Shown piece by piece: positions 55,762 to 64,000 of a stretch of 64,000 nt of DNA. Positions within the stretch are counted from its first letter, which is position 1. The number at the start of each line of letters is the position of its first letter. The notes under the pieces are model-generated. The model was not told where the DNA came from, did no database searches, and saw only the letters and a list, made by a program, of their open reading frames with translations. Source of the stretch: Minicystis rosea (GTDB lineage: Bacteria; Myxococcota_A; Polyangia; Polyangiales; Polyangiaceae); contig CP016211.1 in NCBI GenBank assembly GCA_001931535.1, positions 13,779,501 to 13,843,500 of the forward strand. Reading direction: 5' to 3'. The position numbers and the translations under genes are program-made.

Positions 55762-56747
55762 GATCACGTGCGCTCCGCGTCGCCGTCGCGGCGGCCCTCG
55801 CCACGGCGACACCCTCGCTCGCGGCGGGGGCCGAAGCCGAGGACGCGCCACGCTTCGCCGAGCACCCCTCGGGCCATCGTTTCCGCGTGAGCTTCGATCC
55901 CGCGAGCCGAGTCACCCTCGGTCTCTCCACGGTCGTCGCGCGCGGGCCGACGGGCGCGCCGGCGGCGGCGCCGGAAATCGATGCCGGCCTGGTTTACCGC
56001 ACGGCAAGCGCGCGCGGCGAAGGGCGCGATCGCGTCGCTTGGCAGGTGGAGCATCGCATCTCGACGGGTTGGGTACGCCCGATCGTCGGGCCCGTGTCCG
56101 GCGTGCCTGCGATGGATGCGGCGCTCTATGGTGTCTCGTTGCATCGACACGATGCCTCGCCGAGCTTGGTGTTGCCGACCTCGCCGCCGGTGGGCATCCC
56201 ATTTCCCTTCGACGTGGGCTTCGACGCCGAGGCCGGGCGCGTGTCCTTGAATGCTTTTGCCCGAGGAGCGCCCGTGATCCACGTGGGCGTCGTGCGGGCC
56301 GCGCTGCTGCTCGATCCGTGGCGATCGGGTGTGAAGGGCCGACTGTTCACGATCGGGATCGGCGCGCGCTACGATCTCGATGTCGAGGGCGCCCTGCGCG
56401 GCCCGCGCGACGATGCGATGTCCGTGCTTCCGGCGCCGCGGATCGTTCATCGCGTTGCGCCCATGACGGCGGGCTCGATGCGCTTTCGCATCGAGAGCCG
56501 GGACGGCCTCTCGGTCGCCGACGCGCGCGCCGAGGTGGCACCGCATTGGTCGAGCCTCGGCACATGGGCCTTCTCCGCGCGGGCCAACGTGCACCTCGAG
56601 CGCGCGCTCATCGCCGTCTCGGATCAACCGATCTCCGCGGTCGTCGAAGGTGGATATCGCTTCGATCCCGCGGCGCGCGTCGCCGAATCCACGTCTGATT
56701 TCCGCGTCAGCGTGGGCCTTGCGCTGAATCTGTCCTTGCCTCACTGA
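55758..56747 (+). CDS. Putative outer-membrane protein, second of a coupled pair
   Basis: A 329-aa protein. The signal peptide ends near residue 24 (SLAAGAEA). The body is beta-rich and ends in strands DFRVSVGLALNLSLPH. A C-terminal stretch (ALIAVSDQPISAVVEGGYRF) resembles VLIAVNDQPFSMRLAATGG in the preceding protein, so the two are distant paralogs. The start is GTG 55758, sharing GTGA with the previous stop. Both are probably in the outer membrane and may form one assembly. Confidence 0.7.
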   Translation: MRSRALRVAVAAALATATPSLAAGAEAEDAPRFAEHPSGHRFRVSFDPASRVTLGLSTVVARGPTGAPAAAPEIDAGLVYRTASARGEGRDRVAWQVEHRISTGWVRPIVGPVSGVPAMDAALYGVSLHRHDASPSLVLPTSPPVGIPFPFDVGFDAEAGRVSLNAFARGAPVIHVGVVRAALLLDPWRSGVKGRLFTIGIGARYDLDVEGALRGPRDDAMSVLPAPRIVHRVAPMTAGSMRFRIESRDGLSVADARAEVAPHWSSLGTWAFSARANVHLERALIAVSDQPISAVVEGGYRFDPAARVAESTSDFRVSVGLALNLSLPH

Positions 56748-56991
56748 CGATTCGTGCGGGCGTGATCGCATCGTGGCGGAGATGGTGCCGGCGGGCCGAA
56801 CATGGGCGTGCATGAAAGGCCTTTGGGCGCCAACGGGCAGCCTGACACCTGCTGTCGAGGGTGCCGTCCGCCCCAGCCGGGCCGGGGTGCGTCGCGCGCG
56901 GATGGGCCGAGAGCTCCTGCCGAGATCGTGCGGAGCCGCGAAAGGGGTTGCAACTGCACGCTCGGGATGCGCGTAATTCACTCCGCGACCG

Positions 56992-58161
56992 ATGGACTTC
57001 TCCGCGCTCCACCTCCGTCTCGACGAGATTGCGCCTCTCGCTCTCCTCGATCATGCGGGCGACGCGGAGGTGGCCGCGGCCGAGGCGCATGCGGCCGAAG
57101 GGTGCTCGCGCTGTGCGCGCGCGCTCGTGAATGCGCGGGAGACGGGGACAGAGCTGGCCCTCGCCGCGGCGGCGATCCAAGCGCCTTTGCCGGCGTTGCG
57201 GGCGCGGGTGCTGGCGAGCGCGCGTGCCGTGTCCGGGCGTGCGCCGTCCGCCGGTGGGCGCCCGCGACGCATCTTCGATCCGAGCGGTGAGCTTGCGCGG
57301 CTCCACATCGGTGGAGCCGACGACGCGGCGCGCACGGCCGAGGTGGATGCGCTCGCGCTCGCGCTGCCGGGCGAGGGGGACGCGTGCGAGCGGCTCCTCG
57401 CGCAGCTCGCGCGGAGCATCGATTTCCCGCTCCTGTTCGTGAGCGTGGTGCGCGGTCCGCGTGTGGGGTATCGCGTGCAGCGCGGGCTCGACGTGGCGTT
57501 CGCCGAGATGCGGGATCGCCGGCGCGAGACGTCGTTCTGCACGCACACCCTGTCGAGCGGCGGGCCGCTCGTGGTGCCCAATGCGGAGGCGGAGCCCTTC
57601 TTTCGCGGGAGCCAGATGGTGCGCCAAGGCATCAAGGCTTATGTCGGGGCGCCGCTCGTCACCTCGCGGGGCATCGCCGTCGGCACCGTGTGCGCCATGG
57701 ATTTCCGGCCGCGATCCATCGGGCGCGAGGTGGTCTCTGCCCTCGAGCGCTTCGCCGAGCCCATCCTCGCGGAGATCGAGAGCGAGCGTCTTCCGCCCGA
57801 GATGAGGCTGCCGCGCGCGTCGAGCGCGGGCGCGCCGGTGCATCGCGCGGCTTGGTTTCGAGGGTGGATCGCGAGCGAGCTCGCGCTCGCACGCGCGGCG
57901 GGGCGCTCCTCGACGTTGCTCGTGGCCCGTGGTCCGCGCGCGGAGGAGATTGCCAATCTCGCGCGGGAGCACGAGGCAGTGGGTCACCTCTCCGCGGACG
58001 CGGTGGGGCTGCTCCTGCCGTTCGCGGACGCGCTCGAGGGAGAGCGCCGCGCGGCCGAGGTTCGCGCGAACGTGTTGCCGGGCACGGTGAACGTGATGGC
58101 CGCGGCCGAGCACGCGTCGGCCGCGGCATGGATCGAGGCCGCGCTCGCACCGCGGGGCTGA
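56992..58161 (+). CDS. Anti-sigma-like N-terminus fused to a GAF domain
   Basis: A 389-aa soluble protein. Residues 1-80 resemble zinc-binding anti-sigma domains: His33 with Cys38 and Cys41 (HAAEGCSRC), then LPALRARVLASARAV. Residues about 125-260 form a GAF domain with the classic RRETSFCTHTLSSGGPLVVP and YVGAPLVTSRGIAVGTVCAMD. The last 110 residues look like a degenerate GGDEF-like fold (DAVGLLLPF) without catalytic motifs. It probably senses a small ligand and controls a partner. A single-domain response regulator gene follows 166 bases later on the same strand. Confidence 0.75.
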   Translation: MDFSALHLRLDEIAPLALLDHAGDAEVAAAEAHAAEGCSRCARALVNARETGTELALAAAAIQAPLPALRARVLASARAVSGRAPSAGGRPRRIFDPSGELARLHIGGADDAARTAEVDALALALPGEGDACERLLAQLARSIDFPLLFVSVVRGPRVGYRVQRGLDVAFAEMRDRRRETSFCTHTLSSGGPLVVPNAEAEPFFRGSQMVRQGIKAYVGAPLVTSRGIAVGTVCAMDFRPRSIGREVVSALERFAEPILAEIESERLPPEMRLPRASSAGAPVHRAAWFRGWIASELALARAAGRSSTLLVARGPRAEEIANLAREHEAVGHLSADAVGLLLPFADALEGERRAAEVRANVLPGTVNVMAAAEHASAAAWIEAALAPRG

Positions 58162-58327
58162 GCGGGCTTGCTTACGCCTGCCCTTCGCGGGCGCGATAAT
58201 CGTGATGGAATCCGCGGCGTGTCGGGGCGCTCGGGTCCGAGCCTGAGGGGCTCGCCGGGGGGCGCCGGAACGTGGACGAACTATTTCCCGTGACGCGGAG
58301 GCTTCTCGCGTAGAATGCTGCCCGCGT

Positions 58328-58699
58328 ATGCGGATCCTCGTGTGCGAAGATCAAGATGCGATCCGACACATGATCCAGACCCTCGTGCAAGCGAGCGGTC
58401 ACGAGGTCGTCGGTGTCGCCCTCGGGGCCCAGGCGGTGGAGCGCGCGCACACCGAGGCCTTCGACATCGTCCTCCTCGATTTGATGCTGCCCGGCGCGCT
58501 CGACGGGTTCGCCGTCATCGAGCGGCTGCGTGCCAACGAATCCACGCGCGAGCTGCCCATCCTCGTCATCAGCGCGATGGATGATCCGGACTCGCGCGAG
58601 CGCGCCCGGTTGCTCGGCGCGACGGACTTCTACGGCAAGCCGTTCCGCCCGCTGGAGCTCCTGAACGATCTGGGCAAGTACGAGAAGAGCAGCGGCTGA
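58328..58699 (+). CDS. Single-domain response regulator
   Basis: A 123-aa protein made only of a receiver (CheY-like) domain: acidic pair Glu7-Asp8, phospho-acceptor Asp51 in LLDLMLPG, Ser82 in VISAMDD and Lys104 in GKPF. All catalytic residues are present, so it should accept phosphate from a histidine kinase; no output domain and no adjacent kinase. ATG 58328 starts the domain directly. It is near the GAF protein and may be functionally linked. Confidence 0.92.
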   Translation: MRILVCEDQDAIRHMIQTLVQASGHEVVGVALGAQAVERAHTEAFDIVLLDLMLPGALDGFAVIERLRANESTRELPILVISAMDDPDSRERARLLGATDFYGKPFRPLELLNDLGKYEKSSG

Positions 58700-58845
58700 C
58701 GGCGCGGCTGCCGCGGTTTCGTAGCTGCTCGGTAACCACGCTCGGTGGTCGTGATCGCAGGCCGTGGATCTGCGTCGATCGTGTCGGCGCGGGGCTTTCT
58801 CCGAGCGGGGCGCGAGAGAGCGCACCACGCTCTCTGGGATCCATG

Positions 58846-58881
58846 GTTTCCGTGCGCGTTTCCGTGCGCGTTTCCGTGCGC
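58846..58881. repeat. Three 12-bp direct repeats
   Basis: TTTCCGTGCGCG occurs three times in a row at 58846-58857, 58858-58869 and 58870-58881, about 70 bases before the next gene. It could be simple slippage or a repeated binding site. Confidence 0.8.
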
Positions 58882-58951
58882 GCGTGCGGCCTTCGCGGAT
58901 GTTCGCCGTGAGCACTGGAACATCGGACGGGCCCGGGTTACATGGGGCCCG

Positions 58952-60049
58952 ATGAGCCACGACCTCCGAACCAGGGCTTTTTCGTCTGCGTTGCTGCTCG
59001 TGTTGGGCCTCGCCGCCGCCGGTTGTGCGGAGGAGAAGAAGGTGTCCGCCGCCGCCGCCGATTCGGCCACGGCCGAGCCGGCGCGCAAGCAAGCGCTGGG
59101 AGGCAAGCTCGCCGCGGCCGTGAAGGCTGCGGAGTCCGCGCAGGCGCCCACGGGGAGCGCGGCCGACGGCCCGCCCGAGAAGGGCATCTTCGCGCCGGGC
59201 GGCGCCGACAAAGTGATCGCGCAGGGCGCCTCCAAGATCGAGCTCCTCAACGAAGGATCCGAGCCGAAGACGCAGCTCGCGTATGCGCCCTCCGAGGGCG
59301 AGCAGAAGTCGGTCGTGAGCGTCGCGTTCCGCCAGCAGGGGCGCGGGCTCCCGGTCGAATACGCGCTCTCGCTCAAGGTCGACAAGCCCAAGGGCGACAA
59401 GGCCAAGGACGACAAGAAGGCCGAGGCGCCCTCGGGCTATCGGGTGCTCGTCACCGTCGGCGGCGTGACGCTCCCGCCGCAGGTGCCGAAGGAGGCTTCG
59501 GATCAACTCGGCAAGATGAAGGGGAGCGAGATCCGTTATCGGCTCGGCGCCGACGGCACCATCAGCGATGTCTCGTCTTCGCTGCCGAAGGGCGCGGACC
59601 CGGGCCTCGAGCAGTTCCTCCGTCAAATCGTGGATGGCATCGGCGTGGTGCTCCCGCCGCTGCCGTCGAAGCCGGTCGGCGCAGGTGCTTATTGGATGGT
59701 GACCGATCGGCCCGGCGGCGGCGTCGTGGACGTGGTGCGTTATCGCGTCTTCCGCCTCGAGAAGCTGGAGAAGGACCACGCGACGCTGTCCATCGACATC
59801 CGGCAATATGCGGCGAAGGGTGAAATCGACGCCGGCGAGGGGCAGAAGCTCGCGCTGGATCAGTTCGAGTCGCAGGGAAAAGGGAAGACCGAGTGGACCG
59901 CGCAAGGCCTGATTCCCACGCAGGGTGACGCGCAGGTGCGCATGGGCGCGGCCGGTCACGTCGGCTCGGGCCAGCAAGCCATGCTTCAGGCCGAGTCCAC
60001 GGTGAAGGTCACCGGAGCTTCGGGCGAGAAGGATCAAAAGAAAAAGTAG
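58952..60049 (+). CDS. Hypothetical lipoprotein
   Basis: A 365-aa protein. Its signal peptide has lipid Cys25 (AAAGC), followed by an Ala/Lys linker and a beta-rich body: GYRVLVTVGGVTLPPQVP, SEIRYRLGADGTISDVSSS, GAYWMVTDRPGGGVVDVVRY and KTEWTAQGLIPTQGDAQV. The layout resembles DUF6263-type lipoproteins, but I am not certain. The end is a Lys-rich tail. ATG 58952 or the in-frame ATG three codons earlier (58942 frame differs) were compared; 58952 gives the better signal. Probably monocistronic. Confidence 0.72.
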   Translation: MSHDLRTRAFSSALLLVLGLAAAGCAEEKKVSAAAADSATAEPARKQALGGKLAAAVKAAESAQAPTGSAADGPPEKGIFAPGGADKVIAQGASKIELLNEGSEPKTQLAYAPSEGEQKSVVSVAFRQQGRGLPVEYALSLKVDKPKGDKAKDDKKAEAPSGYRVLVTVGGVTLPPQVPKEASDQLGKMKGSEIRYRLGADGTISDVSSSLPKGADPGLEQFLRQIVDGIGVVLPPLPSKPVGAGAYWMVTDRPGGGVVDVVRYRVFRLEKLEKDHATLSIDIRQYAAKGEIDAGEGQKLALDQFESQGKGKTEWTAQGLIPTQGDAQVRMGAAGHVGSGQQAMLQAESTVKVTGASGEKDQKKK

Positions 60050-60179
60050 CGCCTCCCGCTGTGCGCATTTCGCGCGTGGGCGGCGGCGTTCGTCGCTGGC
60101 GGCACCCGTGCATGGTCTCGGAAGAACGAGAGGCCGCACGAGGTCCGCGCGAGTCCGCGCGGCGCCGGCGGGCAGCGCC

Positions 60180-60629
60180 ATGCAAAACGACGCCAACGCG
60201 GGTATCACGGCGCATCTGGACGATCCCTCGCTCACGCCCGGCCAGCGGCGCCGGGTGGCGCTCTTCGCGGGCGTGGAGAACGCGGTGTGCGCGCGGATCG
60301 AGGAGATGTGCGCGGCCGGCGGCCTGGAGGTGGCCGACACGGCCGTGCTCGTCGTCGCGCCTTCCGCGAACGACATGGTCTTCGGCGACGACATGGGCAA
60401 CGGCACGAGCGTGCTCCTCGGCCATCGCCTGCGTGTCTACGAGTTCCTCGAAGCCGCTTTGCCGAAGGCGCCCCACGCGCCCTTCGATCCCTATGCCGAT
60501 CTGCTCGAGCCCGCGCCCGTGCGCTGCGTGCGGGTGCTCGTGCTCGACCACGAGTCGCTCACGGTGATGAGCTACGGCACCTTCGTCACGGTGCGGATGG
60601 GCGACGCGGACAAGCGCGCGCAGGCTTGA
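60180..60629 (+). CDS. Hypothetical protein
   Basis: A 149-aa soluble acidic protein. It contains LFAGVENAVCARIEEMCAAGG, VVAPSANDMVFGDDMGNGT and a beta-rich end (VRCVRVLVLDHESLTVMSYG). There is no signal or span. Family not recognised. ATG 60180 is used because the upstream part of the frame is Arg-rich and non-coding in style. It is followed by an intergenic repeat. Confidence 0.6.
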   Translation: MQNDANAGITAHLDDPSLTPGQRRRVALFAGVENAVCARIEEMCAAGGLEVADTAVLVVAPSANDMVFGDDMGNGTSVLLGHRLRVYEFLEAALPKAPHAPFDPYADLLEPAPVRCVRVLVLDHESLTVMSYGTFVTVRMGDADKRAQA

Positions 60630-60688
60630 GATCGAGTGTCTTCAGATCTCCATGTCGTTTGGAGATCGCTCGAGCCGGCGGAAATTTC

Positions 60689-60725
60689 AACGCAAAGGCG
60701 CAAAGGCGCGAAGACGCAAAAAGAC
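60689..60725. repeat. AACGCAAAGGCGCAAAG-type intergenic repeat
   Basis: AACGCAAAGGCGCAAAGGCG followed by CGAAGACGCAAAAAGAC. I recall near-identical CGCAAAGRCGCAAAG tracts from intergenic DNA of many unrelated bacteria, often mis-translated as NAKAQRREDAK. It sits in the 188-bp gap between two convergent genes. Confidence 0.65.
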
Positions 60726-60817
60726 GAGAGATGGGGATTTCGGCGCTTCGCGTGGAGATGTGGAGTCGTGGAAGCGTGAATGACGGCGCGACGCTCGCGT
60801 CTGCGAAAGGGAGAAGG

Positions 60818-61297
60818 TCACTCCTGCTCGCCGGCGGCGGCGCGGAGGCGTTGGGCTTCGGCGAGGCGGTCGCGCAGGGTGGTGCGGAGGGCGGGGAGAT
60901 CGTAGCGGGCGGCGCGATCGCTGGAGGCCTCCACGATTTCGAGGGCGATGGCGTCGGCGTGGGCGCGCGGGCGCTCGGGGATTTTCAGCAGCTCGCCGAG
61001 CTTCTGCAGCGCCTCGGTCTCGCGCTCGTGGACCTTGCCATCGAGGCGCGTCATCCAGGAGGCGACCGCGTAGACGAACAGGCGGTCGGCCTTGGTCATG
61101 TTGGATCGATCGATGATCGAGAGATCGATGGGCGCCTTCGTGGCCTTTTCGATCTCCCCGATCTCGTCGATCTCGAGGCCCTCTTCGAGCGCCGTGCGCA
61201 CGATGGCGTCGGCCTCTTCCTCGTCGAGCTTGCCATCGGCCCAACCAATCGCGGCCAGGGCCAGGAACACGTCGCGTCCAAGTCGCTGCTCGCTCAT
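60818..61297 (-). CDS. TerB-like protein
   Basis: A 159-aa helical cytoplasmic protein. The pattern FLALAAIGWADGKLDEEEADAI followed by LFVYAVASWMTRLDGKVHERE, with two acidic loops (DGKLDEEE, DGKVHERE), is typical of the TerB/DUF533-like fold, which binds divalent metal. TerB proteins are associated with stress and membrane-linked sensing, not only tellurite. ATG 61297. It is convergent with the gene at 60180 and sits downstream of the two large unrecognised genes on the same strand. Confidence 0.82.
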   Translation of the reverse strand: MSEQRLGRDVFLALAAIGWADGKLDEEEADAIVRTALEEGLEIDEIGEIEKATKAPIDLSIIDRSNMTKADRLFVYAVASWMTRLDGKVHERETEALQKLGELLKIPERPRAHADAIALEIVEASSDRAARYDLPALRTTLRDRLAEAQRLRAAAGEQE

Positions 61298-61381
61298 GAC
61301 CGCGAGGATACAAGAGGAGAAGCCGGCGGCGCGAGCGGATCCTGCTGGTTCGAGCGGGCCTCACGGGCCGCATGAGCCGCG

Positions 61382-63334
61382 CTATCGGGCGCGCGGCAAA
61401 GGCGTCCCGGTCCACACGGGCACGGTCAGGGCGGGAACGTCGTAGAGCGCCGTGCGCGGCGCCGGCAGGCTGACACTGACGCTCAAGGTGTTGTTCGCGA
61501 GCGCCTCGTTGCACCGCGCCGCGTCCGCTTCGGCGGGGAAGAACACGAGCCCTTCGTCGTCGACGCGACCGCCTTTGATGGCATACGTCACTGCCCCGAA
61601 AGGAGGCGCGCCCGCGACGCTCAACGTGGCCACGAGCGATTGCGATCCCTTGGGAAAGAAGGCCGTGCGGCAGAGGAAGCGCGTGTGTCCGGCGTCGTCA
61701 CGGTCCCACTCCACCGGTCCGAGGCGCGGCGCGATGACGGGCGGTGCGAGCTGGCCCGCGTTCGGAGGCACGTAGATGGACCCTTTGGCGCCGAGCTCCA
61801 CGCGCAGCGCGGCGGCCTTTCCCGCGAAGGGCCCGAGCGCATTGAGCGGGATCTCCGCGCGCAGGCGGCGCTTTTCGCTGTTCGGGAGCTCGACGACGGC
61901 GGCGTCTTTCTGGGTCTTCGTCTCTCCGGCTTGGAGGATGAAATGAGGTTTGGCCGCCTTCCACGCGTCGGCCGGGCCGAGCACGCCGCAGTAGAGCGCG
62001 AGGGCTTCTTTCTCCACCGCGATCGAGACCGCGCCCATCACGGGCTGACGCACGAGATGCATGCCCTGGGTCACGCCCCGCGAGCAGATGCCGAGCACAT
62101 CGCCTCGGCGCCAAACATCCTCGTCGCTGAACGCCACCGCCTCTAGCGAGAACGAGAAGCAGTGTTGAATCGACGGGAGCGGATCGGCCTCGCTCGCCCG
62201 GAGGACCACGAACGGCGTGGCTTCGCGGTATTGGAGCGCATCCATCTCGTGATTGAGCGCGTCCACCGCGGCGCGGAAGGTGCCGTTGCGGAGCGCGCCG
62301 ATGTCCACGCGCCGGCGGGTGAGCGGTTGGATGACGACGGCCGCATTCGCATCCATCGAGGTGCGGCGCGCCATCCAGAGCTCGAGCGAGAAGGGCGGAT
62401 CGAACCCCTCGGCGAAGCCGTCGAAGCGACCGACGGCGTAAACGTGCCTGTCGGCCACGATCTCTTCGAGCCAGGATTCGGGCTCGGCGCGCGTGATCAT
62501 CCGCTCTGCGCCGGGGGCGATCTCGATGTCGAGCGAAGCGAGGCTCGGCGCCGGCACGGCCAGCGTCGAGGTGGAGAGCAGGCTCCACGGGCCGTCCTCA
62601 CCGGCGCTGACCTCGAGCACCAAGTTGAAGGTCAGTGTGCCGGAGGTGGGATCGGGGAGCTGGAGATCGCCGCCGCCGCTCATCCCCAAAACCCAGGTCG
62701 CGCCGTCGTGACCCGGGGTGAAGGGCAGAACGACGTCCTGCTCGCCCGGCGTGTCCACGCGCAGGCGCACGGCCGCGCGCCACCCCGAACGAGAGAGCGA
62801 GAGCGCGATGCGCTTGCCGACGTGCGCGCCCGTGAGGCTCTCCGACTGGCTGAAGACGTGACCATCGAGCGAGAGCCGCAGCGGATGAGGGAAGTCGACG
62901 GCGAGCTCGACGCAATGGGAGGGGACGTTGGGCTCGCTCGAATGGACGTGCGGATGATCGGGAGTGAGCCGCAGCCTCAAGCTCTGGGGTGCTTCGAGGA
63001 AAGCGCCCAGGGCCTCACCGCCGGTCGCGAGATCCAAGATGGCTTTGACGGCCCCGCCCTCGATCTTGGTCGTCGGGCCCATGATGGGCTCTTTGCGGGA
63101 GGGGAGATACCACTCCACCGTCCACATCGTATTGGCGGGGAGATCGGGACAAGGCACGACGACGTGCGCCACCGCCTGTGTCCCCGTGAACGACACGGGC
63201 CGATCGAGCCGCGGAGCGCCCAAGGCCACGGGCGCGACGAGCTCGACGGCGACGAACCCGCCCGCGTGGGCCGCGAGCGAGATCACGCCGGAGGATATCG
63301 TCCTCCAATCCTTCTTGGCTTCGGGGGCGCTCAC
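61382..63334 (-). CDS. Large unrecognised protein, coupled to the next gene
   Basis: A 650-aa protein without signal peptide or span, made of several beta-sandwich-like modules of about 100 aa. One contains WKAAKPHFILQAGETKTQ, a motif shared with the neighbouring protein (WKAAKPAFQLDGKPPK), so the two share a repeated module. Other parts: VVLPFTPGHDGATWVLG, VYAVGRFDGFAEGFDPPFSLEL and GMHLVRQPVMGAVSIAV. The first 20 codons of the longest frame are dropped because GTG 63334 overlaps the upstream stop (GTGA). Function unknown; the Ig-like modules suggest a structural or binding role. Confidence 0.65.
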   Translation of the reverse strand: MSAPEAKKDWRTISSGVISLAAHAGGFVAVELVAPVALGAPRLDRPVSFTGTQAVAHVVVPCPDLPANTMWTVEWYLPSRKEPIMGPTTKIEGGAVKAILDLATGGEALGAFLEAPQSLRLRLTPDHPHVHSSEPNVPSHCVELAVDFPHPLRLSLDGHVFSQSESLTGAHVGKRIALSLSRSGWRAAVRLRVDTPGEQDVVLPFTPGHDGATWVLGMSGGGDLQLPDPTSGTLTFNLVLEVSAGEDGPWSLLSTSTLAVPAPSLASLDIEIAPGAERMITRAEPESWLEEIVADRHVYAVGRFDGFAEGFDPPFSLELWMARRTSMDANAAVVIQPLTRRRVDIGALRNGTFRAAVDALNHEMDALQYREATPFVVLRASEADPLPSIQHCFSFSLEAVAFSDEDVWRRGDVLGICSRGVTQGMHLVRQPVMGAVSIAVEKEALALYCGVLGPADAWKAAKPHFILQAGETKTQKDAAVVELPNSEKRRLRAEIPLNALGPFAGKAAALRVELGAKGSIYVPPNAGQLAPPVIAPRLGPVEWDRDDAGHTRFLCRTAFFPKGSQSLVATLSVAGAPPFGAVTYAIKGGRVDDEGLVFFPAEADAARCNEALANNTLSVSVSLPAPRTALYDVPALTVPVWTGTPLPRAR

Positions 63335-64000
63335 GGGCTCGGCTCCTCGGGCGGATAGGTCCAATGCGTCGTCGCCTCGACCTTCCCATCCCACTTGGCC
63401 GTGACGGTGATGGTGAACGATCGTGGCTTCTTGGATTTACCCAGCTTGAGCACATCGATGGTGCCACGTGCGATGTCGTCCGGCCCGGCCGACACCGGCG
63501 TGCCGATGGGCCGATAGGAGCTCTTCTCGTGGGCGAAGACGACGGACAGCGGTACGCGCGGGCCCTTGGCCGTGACGGAGAGCTCGAAGGCGCCTTTCTC
63601 GTCCCGCTTCACCTCGAGGTTGGAGAGCGTGAGCGCCGGCACGTTGTCGGTCATGTCCTCTGCGAAGGTGGTTGGAACGGAACCCGCGGCGATCTCCGCG
63701 CCTGCATACGTGGCGGCCACGAGTGTCTTGGCGACGATCTGCGTGGCACCGCCGTTGCCCACCTCTTTGGGGGTGAACGTCGCCGTGAGGACTTTGCCGT
63801 TGGCGATGGCCGCCTCCTTCGGTGGTTTGCCATCGAGCTGGAAGGCCGGTTTGGCCGCTTTCCAGAACTCGATGTCTCCGCCCGAGAGATCGGCGGTCAA
63901 ACGGAGACCGCCGGCGTCGGTCGCCTGCCGGATGCGCACGATCTGCGGGAGCGCGATGCGCGCGTGGACCTCGCTCGATCGAACGTCGGGGAGCGCGGGA
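63331..64000 (-). CDS. Unrecognised Ig-like-module protein, 5' end beyond the window
   Basis: At least 222 codons; the frame stays open to the window edge, so the start is missing. The visible part is a chain of beta modules (VHARIALPQIVRIRQA, WKAAKPAFQLDGKPPK, SFTITVTAKWDGKVE) ending in YPPEEPSP. The stop overlaps the next gene's GTG. The shared WKAAKP module suggests duplication within the operon. No recognised family. Confidence 0.65.
   Translation of the reverse strand, partial: PALPDVRSSEVHARIALPQIVRIRQATDAGGLRLTADLSGGDIEFWKAAKPAFQLDGKPPKEAAIANGKVLTATFTPKEVGNGGATQIVAKTLVAATYAGAEIAAGSVPTTFAEDMTDNVPALTLSNLEVKRDEKGAFELSVTAKGPRVPLSVVFAHEKSSYRPIGTPVSAGPDDIARGTIDVLKLGKSKKPRSFTITVTAKWDGKVEATTHWTYPPEEPSP

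Overview
This is a very GC-rich (about 70 %) bacterial chromosome segment. The gene style points to a myxobacterium of the Polyangiales (Sorangium/Polyangium-like). About twenty lipoproteins carry Gly/Ser/Thr-rich linkers after the lipobox. Other markers are Cys-rich tandem-repeat surface proteins, a Ser/Thr kinase beside TPR/PEGA proteins, a CheB-CheR-PAS fusion, and a pair resembling the MXAN_2561/MXAN_2562 (MYXO-CTERM and outer-membrane barrel) families. I see no rRNA, tRNA, phage, insertion sequence or CRISPR array. Most of the window encodes envelope proteins. Region 0-10 kb: PilZ-TM-AMIN-like protein (-), small conserved protein, membrane protein with PH-like parts (+), a membrane protein/VWA pair (-), a YkgJ-type Cys-cluster protein (+) and an 850-aa lipoprotein with eight Cys-rich repeats (-). 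Region 10-15.6 kb (+): the DUF444 (YeaH/YhbH) and SpoVR pair of the PrkA-YeaH-SpoVR stress/sporulation system, a TPR lipoprotein, and a small two-gene unit of less GC-biased codon use. Region 15.6-20.9 kb: the most interesting block, all (-) except the last gene: TlpA-type thioredoxin lipoprotein, DUF4266 lipoprotein ending in Gly-Cys-Gly-Cys-Asn, a TPR-PEGA-DUF3570-like outer-membrane protein and two heme-motif lipoproteins joined by ATGA overlaps; a third CX4CH lipoprotein is divergent. It reads as a multi-part extracytoplasmic redox system. A RelE/ParE-type toxin-antitoxin pair follows. Region 21-33 kb: DUF3160 lipoprotein (+), a kinase/PEGA protein/propeller-like lipoprotein operon (-), and two tandem membrane sulfatase/LTA-synthase-like paralogs (-). 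Region 33-44 kb: SprT-DUF2786 protease-like protein, a possible 35-aa membrane peptide, a lipoprotein, a second VWA lipoprotein, a homocysteine S-methyltransferase, a PDZ lipoprotein, the MXAN_2561/2562-like pair, and a DUF4349/lipoprotein operon. Region 44-64 kb: CheB-CheR-PAS protein without a kinase domain, large anchored protein, TauE/SafE transporter, barrel protein, two lipoproteins, a coupled outer-membrane pair, an anti-sigma-like/GAF protein next to a single-domain response regulator, a TerB-like protein and a coupled pair of unrecognised large proteins, the last running off the window. Two features cut across the regions. First, four genes (spoVR, the DUF3570-like gene, tlpA, the MXAN_2561-like gene) are each broken by what looks like one missing base in a G/C run, so indel errors in the sequence are more likely than four pseudogenes. 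Second, three intergenic regions hold repeat arrays: 42-bp units at 35.2 kb, and a shared element with periods of 101 bp and 95 bp at 30.4 kb and 38.9 kb.
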